64,000 nt of DNA from Tetraselmis striata (taxonomy: Eukaryota > Chlorophyta > Chlorodendrophyceae > Chlorodendrales > Chlorodendraceae), in contig VCJN01000027.1 in NCBI GenBank assembly GCA_006384855.1, positions 1 through 64,000 of the forward strand, in the 5' to 3' direction. Positions 10,404-22,200 of the stretch are shown here, one piece after another. The notes beneath the pieces were generated by a model. The model was not told the DNA's origin. It ran no database searches and saw only the letters and a program-made list of their open reading frames with translations. Within the stretch, counting starts at the first letter, position 1. Each line of letters begins with the position of its first letter. Made by a program: the position numbers and the translations under genes.

Positions 10404-11621
10404 TGCGTGCCTACCCTAGCGCGGGGCCTTATGGGTTTAAGGATGAAAAGCCTCTCACAAGCACAAAAGGCCCGCCGCTTCGCGCGACCCATAGCCCATA
10501 TACTCGCTACTCGTAGCCCCTACGAGGTACCGTACTGTACTTTTATATCTAACATCGTACGAGGATCGGAGGCTACGGGCATATCCCCGTATAGCACAGT
10601 CCATCAGGTTTCAGACTACAGGTAATCCTTACAGTCCGGTAAGGGCCGCCCGAGGGCCTCGCTCACGATAGAAGACGCAGGTGTGAGTGTGTGACGCGGG
10701 ACGCGAAATAGCGACTACTCGTACAGGTACCGGATAGTGCCACGCCGACCGCAGCGTCACTTCCCGAATGACGGGTACATGTCACAAACCATAACGGATA
10801 CTGTTTTGGGGAGGATTTGTTTGGTTTCGAATTCTCCCCATGCCAGAAAAGTGACGGATGACGCTGCTGATCGGGCGTGTAGCGCATTTACAAAAGTGCT
10901 AATACACGAGACCCGCCGCCACCGCCGCCACCCCCGAAGCGATATTTCTGCGAGCTGAGCGTCGAGTTTTTCCTCTATCACGGCCAGCTTGCGCGGTGCG
11001 CAGAACGCAAACTCGCAAGCATCGCGATGGGTTGTGATTGTGTGCAAATCGAATTGAGACGAAAGTCGCCGCGTATCAGCGCCGACGAGGGCCGATGTCC
11101 GGCCCTCCGTCCTCATCTACCGACCGCCGTTGGTATTGGTCAGCACCATCAAAATAAGCGCTCCCAAGCGGCATATCGGCAAACAGATTGGTGCACCCCA
11201 CGCGGGGTGAGCCGCCAACTAGAAGTGGGTTGCGTGATTAGGCTCACTAGGTGATCGACCGCGTAAATGGGGATTTTTAAAATGTTTCCAACAAGTACCG
11301 GCGCCGCGGGACGATGCAGTGCTTGCCGCATGTGCCGGCGGGCGGCGCCTATGGCGTGCGTGACGCGTGACGGTCGAGCGTCTTCCACCCCCTCCAAGCT
11401 ACTAGAACGGATTGGCGTAAAACTCACAGCCAATGAAATCGCAGTATTCTTGGCTTTACTACGCGTCACCCGGGTGTCACTCTTCAATCATGAGGCCTTT
11501 ACGGGTCGTCGTACCCGTTGTACTACAACATGGGCTATATGACTACAGTAGAGGGTACAGGTAGCCAATTGCTTGCTACCGTAGTTTCCCCCCCGCCCTT
11601 GGGACATGACTGGCCACTGTT
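10404..11621. other. No gene recognised
   Basis: Non-coding sequence. The open frames on either strand are short and lack codon bias. Nothing else structured was seen. Confidence 0.35.
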
Positions 11622-11885
11622 AAACCATGCTTGCAGCGTCTCTACGACGGCCGTTTAGGCGCGGAGATCCCTTCCGGCAAGGCTTGAGTAGGTAGTGAAG
11701 CTCCCTGGTAGTCATCATGCGATTTGCCGAAGCATTTCGCAAGACTGATTGGGGCACGTTACGGAATCTTCAACACTATTTTATCACCGTCTAAATCACT
11801 GCCATCAAAATACCCGGGCCGGCACTGACCACGAAAGGTCTGCCCTGCCGTACCCGCCCTTTGGGCGTCGGCGGCGGCCCAGTGG
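11622..11885 (+). repeat. Dispersed repeat, copy 1 of the pair with 57.8 kb
   Basis: Contains GTCTCTACGACGGCCGTTTAGG, later TTTGCCGAAGCA and CACTGACCACGAAAGG, in the same order as 57,822-58,055. The two copies differ by many substitutions and small gaps over about 240 bp, so they are old. No coding frame; family unknown. Confidence 0.6.
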
Positions 11886-12565
11886 TAGGCGCCGGCTACC
11901 GTACATGTAATATGGCGGGCCACTGTCGTGCACTAGCGACCACGTGCGTACGGGTCATCGTCGTCACAGTCGCTATTACGAGTATCATCGTCCAGCATCG
12001 TCGATGATGATACTATTTGTCATTTTAAATACTACCAGGTACCAGTACGCGTACTTATAGTAGATGTACATATATGATCATATTGTCATGTAAGGCGTCC
12101 ACTTTTATATATTGTGGTTTAGGAGACAATCCCCCCCCACCCCAGAATTGCCCCCCCCCCCCCCCCCCAAGTCAGTTAGACCATCACCCGATTCCTTATT
12201 TAGGGCACTTGCGCACGCAAGAATGATGCAACTCCAACCATGCATGCTTATTTTATTGAGAGGGATGCTATGGTGCAATAATAATGGTAGTAGGGCAATG
12301 CAATGTGCACAAATGGCACATGTGGCGTTGGGCCATGTGCAGAAGCCCTTCAGGGGGTCAAGATATTGGGTGGGGGGAGGGTCTTTTGGCCCTTTTACTT
12401 ACATGGACTTGGAGGGATATGTCTATGCCACCTAAGTCTCCGCCCTGGGGCGCTTCCTAGACACTCCGGTGGCCATGTTGGCCTTGTGTGCGGCTGCCTG
12501 CGCCGCATGCGTTGCAATGGCGGCCCTAGCCTGTGACATCCTGATCCTATTTCTGACAGGATACT

Positions 12566-13071
12566 TCACACCTCACCCCTGCACTTGTCACACAACGGCA
12601 AGATAGTGCTGAAGGGAATGCCTTCTTCAACAGTGGCCTCTAAATCACCAACACATTGAGAGCACAAGGAGGGGTTTGACCAAGATGCAACCTGGGGAGT
12701 CTGGCCACGCTTGGAGTAAAACTGTGGCTCCACATGCATATGGCACTCTAGATCCTGGGCAGTGTAGAAGATGTCGTGGAAGGGGTGCTCCTCAGGGAGT
12801 GGTTGGCCACCACACACAGAGTCTTGGCTGGCAATAGCATCCTGCAAAACATCCTTTGCAATGCGCCTGCAAGCTGCGATGTCTGCTCTGATGGGCGGCT
12901 GTTCCTCACTGGTATGTGACGGCTGCATCGTGCTGGGTGCCCTCAGCGAGAAAATGACGCGAGGTTTGGCACACTCCTTGCACTGCACAGTGCCCCTGGC
13001 CAGTTGCAAATGGAAGGGTGCGCCTCCGGGTGTAGAAATCTCCAAGCAGTTATCAGGCATCTCTGGTTGGG
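12566..13071 (-). CDS. Unknown cysteine-rich protein, C-terminal exon
   Basis: An open frame of about 168 residues after acceptor GTACAG|CC, ending at TGA (12,566-12,568). It contains CKEC followed by KPRVIFS, then CSQC and a terminal CDKC, a pattern typical of a treble-clef or ribbon zinc-binding fold. I do not recognise the family. It could be a transposon-encoded protein, because the CACTG-type element end lies 3.5 kb away and no host neighbours are seen. Confidence 0.4.
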
Positions 13072-13199
13072 CTGTACCAACTCTACTGTACCGACTCGTG
13101 GACAGTGGGCCCCTCCATTGCTGCGCTGATGGGTTGGCGTCCAGTGCATGCCGCGGGCTCGGGGGGCGTGAGCGTATATCGCAGGGTGGTGGTGCTGTC

Positions 13200-13430
13200 G
13201 GTGCCGACCTGCCGCAGGAAATCAAGCGCCGACCGCTTCTTCGTGACAAATATTGTCGCGTCACTAGCCGCCACATCACCGCCCTCCCGAGTCAAAAATA
13301 TCCCGTTCGCGGAGCGTACGGATAGGGGGCGCCTCAAGACTTCTAGGCCGATCGTACAATCGTCTAGTTGCGCAGCGTGCAGCTCCAGCTCATGCTTCTT
13401 CGTGTCGAGCAGAACCTCTCGCAACCAATC
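13200..13430 (-). CDS. Unknown coding fragment
   Basis: The minus-strand frame starting LREVLLDTKKHELELH and running through VLRRPLSVRSANGIFLTREG to SALDFLRQ has coding-like composition and ends at a possible donor, CAG|GTCGGC. It may belong to the same gene as the exon at 12.6-13.1 kb. No function assigned. Confidence 0.35.
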
Positions 13431-13435
13431 TAGCT

Positions 13436-13600
13436 ACTAACGCAGATGTTTTCGGCAAGCCATTTCTCCGTGCGCAGGTCGAACGTGCTACCCAAGATCA
13501 CGTCGTAGTTCCGGCCTAGACCGGTATTAGCCACACGCACAGTCACCGAAGCGGCGATAGTGGGGTCCTCCATGCGTGGGTGCTGCGCAGTGCGCCGCAC
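13436..13600 (-). CDS. Unknown coding fragment
   Basis: Minus-strand frame with VTVRVANTGLGRNYDVILG and STFDLRTEKWLAENICV, stopping at about 13,436. Coding-like but unassigned. It lies directly upstream of the fragment at 13.2-13.4 kb in a different frame. Confidence 0.3.
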
Positions 13601-14124
13601 AAGCACTGTGTGTGCGGGCTGGAGCTGTAATGGCGGATGAGCGGGCGCCCCGTCGGTTATGCGCGGTTGGCGCGCTGTACACCGGTAGCGACTACTGGTA
13701 CGGCGCGGCAATATCTGAGTCGTCGCGGGGACGAGACAAGTACATAAGACAGTACTTCAGGTGATGAACCGTAATGACAATGATGGTCTGAACGTCCCCG
13801 CCCCCCCCCGCCCCCAACCGGCCAAATTCTGGGCAGATTTGTCTCTTAAACCACAATATATAAAAGTGAACGCCTAAATAAGAATCCTATCGTTGTGTAT
13901 GCTGGCGCGCGCGCGACTTGTACATGCTGCGCCACGCTACCCGTACGAGTACTAGTACATGTAGTCGCGATTTCAGGGTACATGCGGGTTCTGACGAGAG
14001 GATAACCAAACCCTAAAAGACCTAGTAACCCTTCAATCACTAGCATGTAGACATAATGACCCGGGTACCTGTCACCCGATGCGCTACTTGCCACGTAATG
14101 CGCAACGTCATCCGATTCTCCAGG

Positions 14125-14126
<2 letters not shown>

Positions 14127-14177
<51 letters not shown>
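14127..14177. repeat. TA dinucleotide microsatellite
   Basis: An uninterrupted (TA)n tract of about 50 bp, plainly visible. Confidence 0.9.
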
Positions 14178-14179
<2 letters not shown>

Positions 14180-14180
<1 letters not shown>

Positions 14181-15270
14181 CCTCCGCAACACATCTTTGC
14201 AACCATTCTCCCACTTTCCACGACACTCGTTTCCCGAGATCTTCCTAGCTTGCTGAACCATGCTGTCTCTCACAACTTTTCTTCACATTTGGTGCTTCTA
14301 CCTACCGATCGTCACTCTTGTGAACCTCGCGCACTTACTGTATGCGTAGCGATAAATTTGCCGATTCTCCCGTACCGATGAGACTTCGCGATTCAACCGG
14401 ACGATGAAACACCAACATATAACAGTTTCGAACCTACTATGAGGAGACACCACTCTCGACCACTACCTTGTTGGGTCGCTTTTCCTTCCACTTTGTTGTG
14501 GTCGCGATCGCACCTTAATGATATGGCCCTTTCGAAAACGTTACGAGTTGTTCTTTTGCGAGGGCGAACTCGGAGATAATGGCCCGACCATGCCACTTTC
14601 CGTTTTGACGACACACACAACGTTGCCACTAGGAACGGGCAGACTTGACAAAGCTGCAACGTTCACTTTTCATCACTACCCAGCTGCATGCCTTCATAAA
14701 GCTGAGCACCTTTGTTCTCTACCATTTTGCGGCTTTTAGCTACCTATTGGCCACCCGTACCTCGGCAATTACCGTTCTGGCGATATCATACGGCGTCCCT
14801 ATCTTTTTTTCATCTTCGTCCAACAAAATTCGGCGATCTTTCGCCACCTCGCCTTACCACCGATACCACTACCCTAACTTCAAATCAATAGTCGGGCGTT
14901 GCGACTCGCCACGTGCGAGTATACCTCAAACACTTCGTCGACGGCGGACTGCCAATAAATTAGGTAGCTAGGTTACAACCCAACAACTAATCGATTCGTC
15001 GTAGCGCCAGTACCGTTGTTGTTGTGCCGCTGCGGTTTAATCCTTGACAAACGGTTGTTGATTACAACCGGGCCTATCAACGACCCTACACTCGTAGTGC
15101 CAATTTCCACTACTGGCATGTTGTCTCATGCATCCTTTCGTTCCCGGCCCGTTCCCGTGATCTCGACGACTATTACCAGCCGGCCACCCTGAAACGACTT
15201 GCAACGACCGGCCATGCAACCACTCCGCAAATACGGCCGGTCGGACCTATTCCGGCTTATGTCATATCAG
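14180..15270. other. No gene recognised
   Basis: Unusual composition: plus strand rich in TTCG/ACGA words and pyrimidine stretches. No open frame with coding bias. It runs into an array of short degenerate repeats. Confidence 0.35.
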
Positions 15271-15289
15271 CCAATAAACCTGCAAAATC

Positions 15290-16275
15290 CGTGTCACTAC
15301 ATGCCGGAATGTACCATAACCAACCTCAAACTGTTGTCGAGATACCGACATAGCTAACCTCAAGTTATCCATATACCGACATAACCAACCTCGACATGTT
15401 TGCGACCGTCTCAGCCGCTTAGAGACTGTGGGGAACAAAACAAGGTGGTATGCAGGGGTGGTGCATAGGCGAGAGGCTACAGTGTTTTGACGATACACAG
15501 ATATTGGTTAACACAACGCTTACCACATGGTAGCATTATACAATACATATACCCGTAGTCATAGGTACACATTGTGCTAGTACTCACATGTACTAACTCG
15601 TAGTGTAACGTACTCGTATAATTGTCACACTACATCCCCCCCCCCCCCCCCCCCCCCCTTGCGAGGATTCAATTCCCGACATCAGCGGGATTCGATCCGG
15701 TGACCCTTACATAAGGATGTTGGCGTCTTGTACCCATAGATGAGGCGGTATCAATCCGGCTCCGAAACCAGTGTGACAGTCTCAGCCGCTTAGAGAGTGT
15801 GGGGAACAAAACAAGGTGGTATGCAGTGGTGGTGCAAAGGCGAGAGGCTACAGTGTTTTGACAATGCAAGGATATTGGTTATCACAACGCTTACCACATG
15901 GTAGCATTATACAATACATATATTCGTAGTCACATGTACATTGTACTAGTACTCACAGGTACTATAACTCGTAGCTTAGTATATCGTACTGGCATAATTG
16001 TCACATGTTGTCGAGATACCAACATAACAACCTCGACCAGTTGTCGAGATATCAACATAACCAGCTGTCGGGATAATCGCTGCCGGTTGGAGACGACAGC
16101 CAACAATACAATACCTTGCTTGCAACCATCCTTCAAGCCGAACCCTTCAAACTGACTGTTCAAACGGAACCCTTCCAACCGGCCTTTCGAGTCGAACCCT
16201 TCAAACTGATCCTTTTAACATCATCCTTTAAACGAACACTTCAAATCCAACCCTTCAAACTAACTTACAACGAAC
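15290..16275 (+). repeat. Degenerate short tandem repeats interrupted by the SINE-like dimer
   Basis: Before and after the SINE-like units lie repeats of TTGTCGAGATACC plus ACATAACCAACCTC (15,300-15,400 and 16,009-16,070). From 16,130 a second motif, GAACCCTTCAAACTGA, repeats about seven times in degenerate form. The first motif is cut by the SINE-like insertion. Confidence 0.55.
15403..16006 (-). repeat. SINE-like repeat, second full-plus-partial pair
   Basis: Full unit 15,403-15,774, starting with CAGCCGCTTAGAGACTG and ending TCCGGCTCCGAA, followed by a partial unit 15,776-16,006 that stops at ATAATTGTCAC. A pure run of 23 C (15,636-15,658) separates the two halves of the full unit, where the copy at 10.1 kb has only seven. 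On the minus strand CACCGGATCGAATCCCG resembles a tRNA T-arm. Confidence 0.55.
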
Positions 16276-16584
16276 CTACAATGAACACCAATATCACCAA
16301 ACAATATAGATGTCTTTTCGACTGCTTTCTATGAATTCTCATTCAATCTTTGTTCACACCTCACCACCTCTTACCTTGCGCTTTTTGCTAAAGAGAGAGC
16401 TAAACCTTTACTTATCTGAGATGCTTCAAGTGATAAACATATTAACAAGCTTTAAATATCTTCTAGAATGTAAACTGAACAAATACCATTTGTTGTCACA
16501 CCAACATGTTGACCATTGATTCATTGTTTGTACGGTCCTTACCAACACTTGAAACATCTCGCGGTCAAATTTACCCTCAATTAA

Positions 16585-17090
16585 CAAGAATGGATTGCTG
16601 ACGATATTCGCAAGGATTTGTTTCCTGTGGCTAATATACAGCGCATACGGCGGAATCGCCCGAAATGGCTGCATTACAAGCTGTGGAGGGCAGCCCCGGT
16701 ATCGAAGGTCAGCATTGACTCGTACATCCGCGGGCGGCGTGACGAGCTAGAGCAGAGTCTGGCCACCATGCTCGACGCCAAGTTGGAGGGGAACTACAAG
16801 AACGACGTAGGACGGGCGAGACGCTGTCAGCGTTGCCACTGCATGCGCGCGATAGTATTGGTCAGGCAAGTGATGCTGCTGGCATTACTGGCGACACCGC
16901 ATGTTACCACAATCCTGCTGGCAGAGAGGACCGGTCGTACACGCACATGCCTCGGTGGGTGTTGCGGTCCCTCTTCGCCAAGTATCGCGGTACCTGCTTC
17001 ACATCATGCTGGACGACATGGGGCATAACCGGCAGGTGGAGGCGGCAACTAAGGTTGTAATGGAGCGGCCCTGGCGAGAGAAGGCAGTAA
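16585..17090 (+). pseudogene. Transposon-protein remnant related to the 43.7-51.7 kb element
   Basis: The frame from 16,585 reads QEWIADDIRKDLFPV, then QRIRRNRPKWLHYKLWRAA and a helical region ending at about 16,806. It continues in other frames with THMPRWVLRSLFAKYRG and LLHIMLDDMGHNRQVEAAT. The QRI-x-RNR...HYKLW block is shared, at DNA level too, with minus-strand coding at about 49,130-49,190 in the large transposon. The frame shifts at least twice, so this is a broken copy of a related protein or a spliced one whose introns I could not place. Confidence 0.5.
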
Positions 17091-17099
17091 AATATAATT

Positions 17100-17950
17100 A
17101 TGTACTATCATGTGACGTTGTAGGCTGCACGATGTACTACGTTTGGCATGTGCTCACCCTAAATCTTACCTTAGCTCCGCCATCTTGCGGCGCCAGGGCA
17201 GATGCGTCCACCAACGCGGCCTCACCTACCATGCATGTGGTGCACAACTCTACTTGCCCCTATCATGTTGCCCCTTTCGTCGGGCCATCTTGACTGAAAA
17301 CACAAACAAAACATGCCATATCTTCCGGTCACCCGCGCCTCTGTGAGGCTGCATGCGACTGCAGCCTCGGCATTGTGCCGTCGACCTTGGACCCGCATTC
17401 CGCCCAGCGACGGGCGAGCCGTGCTAGGGGGGCCAGACAACCGATTCAAGACTCCACAGGAGCATGTGCCGCGACGCCCCCATCGTGACAGGATCCCCCC
17501 CGAGCCTACTGACAACCATGTGCGCGAGGCGGTGGGGGAATCTTCCGCACTCGTTGTAGATGTGAGTTGCTCCGAAGGTGTTTGTTTCGTTAGTCCCATG
17601 CTAGTTGTGGAGCGTGTCTATATACCTTGTTTGTGCAAGCCCTTACTCCGGCAGGGACAATAAGCCGTCCAGGACGCAGCCGAGTATGGTACCGAAGTGT
17701 TTTCGCCCAGTTTCAAAGCGACCAAATGATAAAAGACGACTACGTCAAGGGAGACTTCCGACAGGTAACCCTCCCCCCGACCCCCAAGCATGCCCTCATC
17801 GGACTTACGTCCGTCTTGCTTTCAAGAAGGCTTACATCACATATGGCACCGCATTGTATAGTCCGTGGAGGAGGCGCGGCCATCTATCCCTTCACCCCAA
17901 CGACCTATAGCCGCAAGCATCCTCAAGTGAGATTGTCATCACTATGTGGA
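17100..17950. other. No gene recognised
   Basis: Several overlapping short frames on both strands, none with clear coding bias or splice structure. Confidence 0.3.
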
Positions 17951-17952
17951 AG

Positions 17953-18340
17953 TTAACCTTTTGGCTGGTTGGTTGCTTCGTCGTCCGAGTAGGACTCCGA
18001 GACGCGTTTGCCATGAGAGCATGTGCCACCCTTTCTCGCGCTTGGGTTCACGGATAGTGTGCGCGAATCAGAAGCGCAGTTATCTGACCACATAGACAGC
18101 ACGTTACTTTGCTCCGGACGAGGCTGAGGTGATACTGCATGCACAGACAAGGAACCCGCTGCTGTCATCGTGTCTCGCACGGGTTTCTGCTTCAGCGACT
18201 CAACCTCGCTTGGAATAGGTAGGAGATGGGCGCACTCGCCCAAAAACTTGGGAACGCCCTTCAATACACTCGCCCCACGGCGGTTTGCCTCGTCCCCGCC
18301 GTCCATGTTTCCGTCGCCGCACGCCAAAGATAGCGTGCCA
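17953..18340 (-). CDS. Hypothetical coding exon
   Basis: Minus-strand frame of about 125 residues with GVPKFLGECAHLLPIPSEVE and a hydrophilic tail SYSDDEATNQPKG, stopping at TAA-like termination near 17,953. Moderately coding-like. No family recognised and no neighbours to link it to. Confidence 0.3.
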
Positions 18341-18673
18341 TGCGGCCAACCACGAGGAACGACAAAGTAAGAAGTAGGGATCTATGGAAGCGAGGTTCAA
18401 TCTATGCTAGGGCGGGCGGGGTGCCTCTCCAACCGGCGCCACTCGCTTGCGGTGGGCTGTTGAGTCAGGCGTATAGTCGGAAATAGTACATCGTATAGTC
18501 CCTGACCACGGTGACTATCCCGACGAAATTCGCGAAAGTGGCGGCCCTATATTTCTAGGCTGTGTTGAACTTTTACTCGGTATTGCGACCATTTTAGTGT
18601 TGTTTTGACTCACCCCCCCCCCCCCCCCCCAAAATGGGTTTTCCGAGTAACGTACTTTGACCAATTTCACAGG

Positions 18674-18961
18674 ATATGGCGACTTTTCCCCACCGGTATT
18701 GGTTGGCAATGTGTATAGTATGGCCGGGCGTATGCGCGTTAATAATCATTGTATGTCGTATAAATCCGAACACTAAAAGGTCTGCAATTACGGCACGTGT
18801 AAAGTCAACAATCTGCGGTGCGGCGCTGCAGCAGAATGGGACGTGCCGCGAATATCAGGTTTAACCGGTACTACAGGTAGTCGCTACCCAGCAATATGTA
18901 GTCACTATGGAATCGCCGGGGGTATGCGCTTTCATAAATAATCCTTGTATTTGCTGATATA
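18674..18961. repeat. Satellite array, left part
   Basis: About one and a half units of a roughly 195-bp repeat with landmarks TGCGCTTTCATAAT, CCTTGTATGT, AAAGGTCTGC and ATCTGCGGTGC. It is split by the MULE insertion and continues at 23,417. Confidence 0.75.
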
Positions 18962-19224
18962 TTAATTTACGGAAACGTTACTAGGTTCATGGTGAACCAG
19001 GTTCACTCAATACATTATACAGTATTGAAAAAATCAATACTTTTGACTGATGTTCCGCCGCGCGTGAGACCGTCGGCTCGGTCGAGACGTCACCATCATG
19101 CGGGTGGCGTGCTACCCTAGTTGACTGAGACCACGATGGCGCATCTGTTGACCAGGACGACATTCTTGCCTACCCCCTATGTGCGTGCACGCTGCGTGGA
19201 TGGGTTCCGATTGTGGCCTTCATC

Positions 19225-22200
19225 ATGGCCCATGACTCGGATTGTCCCACTGGGCAGTGTGTGTACCCGGCGTGCCGCCATCCCGAGCTACCGTTGTGCC
19301 GTTTCTGCGTGACTTGCCAGTCGCCGGCGCACCATCTATGCCAGTTTGCTTTCGAGGCGGTACACAAGTTCGAAAACACGTCCAGACTTCTTTGTTGCAC
19401 TTGCTACTGTTTGGAGGAGAACGTACCGATGCCGGCAGGCGTTCTTGAGCATGCTGACCTCTCTCACAACGAGGACGGCAATCGACAGCACTTAGGCGAC
19501 CACTGTCACGAGTGGTACAATGGCCGCGACCACAACGAATTTGACGGGCCGGACCTGAAAGATTGTATTGACAAGGCTGACGCTAGGACAGCTGTGCAGC
19601 GGTGGGCGCGGCTGCTTGGTGTCAAGGCTGTCGGTGAAGGGGGCAACCCAAACATGCTTATCATGAAGTGCAGCATCGGCGGGCGTTTAGCTGAGCGGAA
19701 GCGTGTGCTAGAGTGCGACGTCGACAAGACGCGCCGAACCACTGCAAAGAAGGCAGTCGACAAGGCCCACCGGTGCCCCTTCCAGATCAACGCTACCCGG
19801 GACAAAACAACCGGGAAGTGGAGTGTCACACGGCGGAATATGGAGCACAACCATCAGCCAGACAACAACCAGCAGGTCATCGACTACACTCATCGCATTG
19901 ATGATTTTACCGAGGAGCATCGCAAGTTCTTGACCACACTCGGCAGCACTACCAGCCTGGAACCGCATGAGATGCTTCAGGCCCTACAAGCGCTCTACCC
20001 TGAAGCCCCTCAGCTGAGTTCCCAGGACATCAAGAACATCGGCGGCAGGCCCAAGGGTGGTACACAGGATGCGCACACTTTGCTATCCACCCTGCTAGGG
20101 TACAAGGCACATGACGATCGGTGGGTGGTGGTTTACATAGTGGACTGCAAGAACAGGCTGGCACATCTATTTTGGATGTCCCCAAGACAACGAGAACGAG
20201 CGGCAGACATTCCTTCTGTGCTCATCCACGACAATACCTACCTGACCAACCAGTTCGGAATGCCCTTAGGCCTCTTCTCAGCTCCGGACAGGTATGTAGC
20301 ATGCAATTGTGTGGTGCCACACCATTGTTATTCTTTGTTGAAAACAAGCATATGCGGTAAGGCACAGACTGCTAACATCTATTGTTTGCATTGGAATGGA
20401 CACACTGTCAGCCTCGCGCAAGCTTTGACGCTACGGGAGGGGACTGTGGACTACGAGTGGCAGTATTCAACCCTTCTCCGCGTCACTGGTATCTGCCCAG
20501 GTGTTATCTTCATCGACGCTGACCCTGGAGCAACAGCTGCCGCTGAGTTGGTCTTCAGACATGCATTCATCCAGTGGTGCATCTGGCACATTTACAAGAA
20601 CCTTCGCAAGAATCTCGCTGCTCGCCTCGGCCAGCGCAACAAACAGTTCTCGAGGGACTTTGCCATCGCGCAGGCTCAGATTTCTAAAGGGACATTCAAG
20701 GCGCTTTACCAGTCCCTATTGCAATGCTACCCTGAGTGCGCATCGTATCTAAACAAGGAGCTCACCCACAATGCCAAATACTGGGCCAACTGTTACTGCC
20801 GTGTCTTCACTGTTGGGTGCCGGTCCACGCAGCGCGGAGAAGCACAAATTTTTTTGCTGAAGCGGCACCTTCGCAAGAATTCTCCCCTCCGCAAGCTGCT
20901 TAGGGAGGTCATGTTCAAGTAGCAGTGGGAGGAAGCGAGAACCGCTCATGCCGATGCGCGCACCAGCATGAACCCCCAGCTGGCAGCGAACTTTGCGAGG
21001 ACGGTCATCCCGGCGGTGTACGACAAGTTGCGCTCCAACCTGACAAACTATGGTTTGAACGAGGCATTGAAGCAGGTGCAAGCATCTGCTATTTACGACG
21101 TCGCCCTTTGCAGCATGATATGGAACAGGACCGCCCATGCGTCCCATCAGGTAGTCCCCACCCCGCGCACCGCCCCAAATACGTATACTGCGCCTCTGGC
21201 GCCCACCGGCTTTATCAATGCAGCACCAACGTAATAATATGTACCTGGCGCCCACCTGCCCGCGCCCGCCCCCGCGCACCGCCCCAAATACGTATACTGC
21301 GCCTCTGGCGCCCACCGGCTTTATCAAATCACCACCAGCGTGATGATATATATCTGGCGCCCACCTGCCCGCGCCCCCGCGCACCGCCCCAAATACGTAT
21401 ACTGCGCCTCTGGCGCCCACCGGCTTTATCAATTCACCACCAGCGTGATGATATATATCTGGCGCCCACCTGCCCGCGCCCCGCCCGCGCACCGCCCCAA
21501 ATACGTATACTGCGCCTCTGGCGCCCACCGGCTTTATCAATTCACCACCAGCGTGATGATATATATCTGGCGCCCACCTGCCCGCGCCCCCGCGCACCGC
21601 CCCAAATACGTATACTGCGCCTTTGGCGCCCACCGGCTTTAGCAATTAAGCACCAGCGTGAGGATATATATCTGGCGCCCACCTGCCCGCGCCCCCGCGC
21701 ACCGCCCCAAATACGTATACTGCGCCTCTGGCGCCCACCGTCTTTAGCAATTAAGCACCAGCGTGATAATATATATCTGGCGCCCACCTGCCCGCGCCCC
21801 CGCGCACCGCCCCAAATACTTATGTGATGTCCGCCAACGCCCCCCTCTGCGAGATATGTTGGATGGAGTATATAGTTACAGCATGGAAAGTGCAATAGCC
21901 ATCCATCACCCCCGTACTCAAGTATGTGAGTGCGATTTCTGGGAATGTATGTAGCATAATCATGCGCCCTAATTTGCAGGTCACACCATTGAACTGGAGG
22001 GGGATGCGGACTTGGCAGACCTTCCTCGCTTCAGCAGCATCACAGAGGCACTTGCGGGCCTGCATTTGACATCCACAGCCTCAGCAGCGCACGCGCTCTA
22101 CATCATCTTCACCAAGTGCACCATCAACAATGGGCGCAGCAACTCCCTTTTTGTCCTCCTAAAAGACAAAGTGCGGAACCAAGATTGCTTCCGATATTTT

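Noticed and set aside
19213-19225. GTG at 19,213 as the transposase start
   Set aside because: Not an ATG; the first in-frame ATG is 19,225. The open frame further upstream could instead be part of an earlier exon.
20749-21645. 298-codon minus-strand frame, and 300-codon plus frame at 20,925-21,827
   Set aside because: Both are open because of the 106-bp repeats and lie over the transposase intron.
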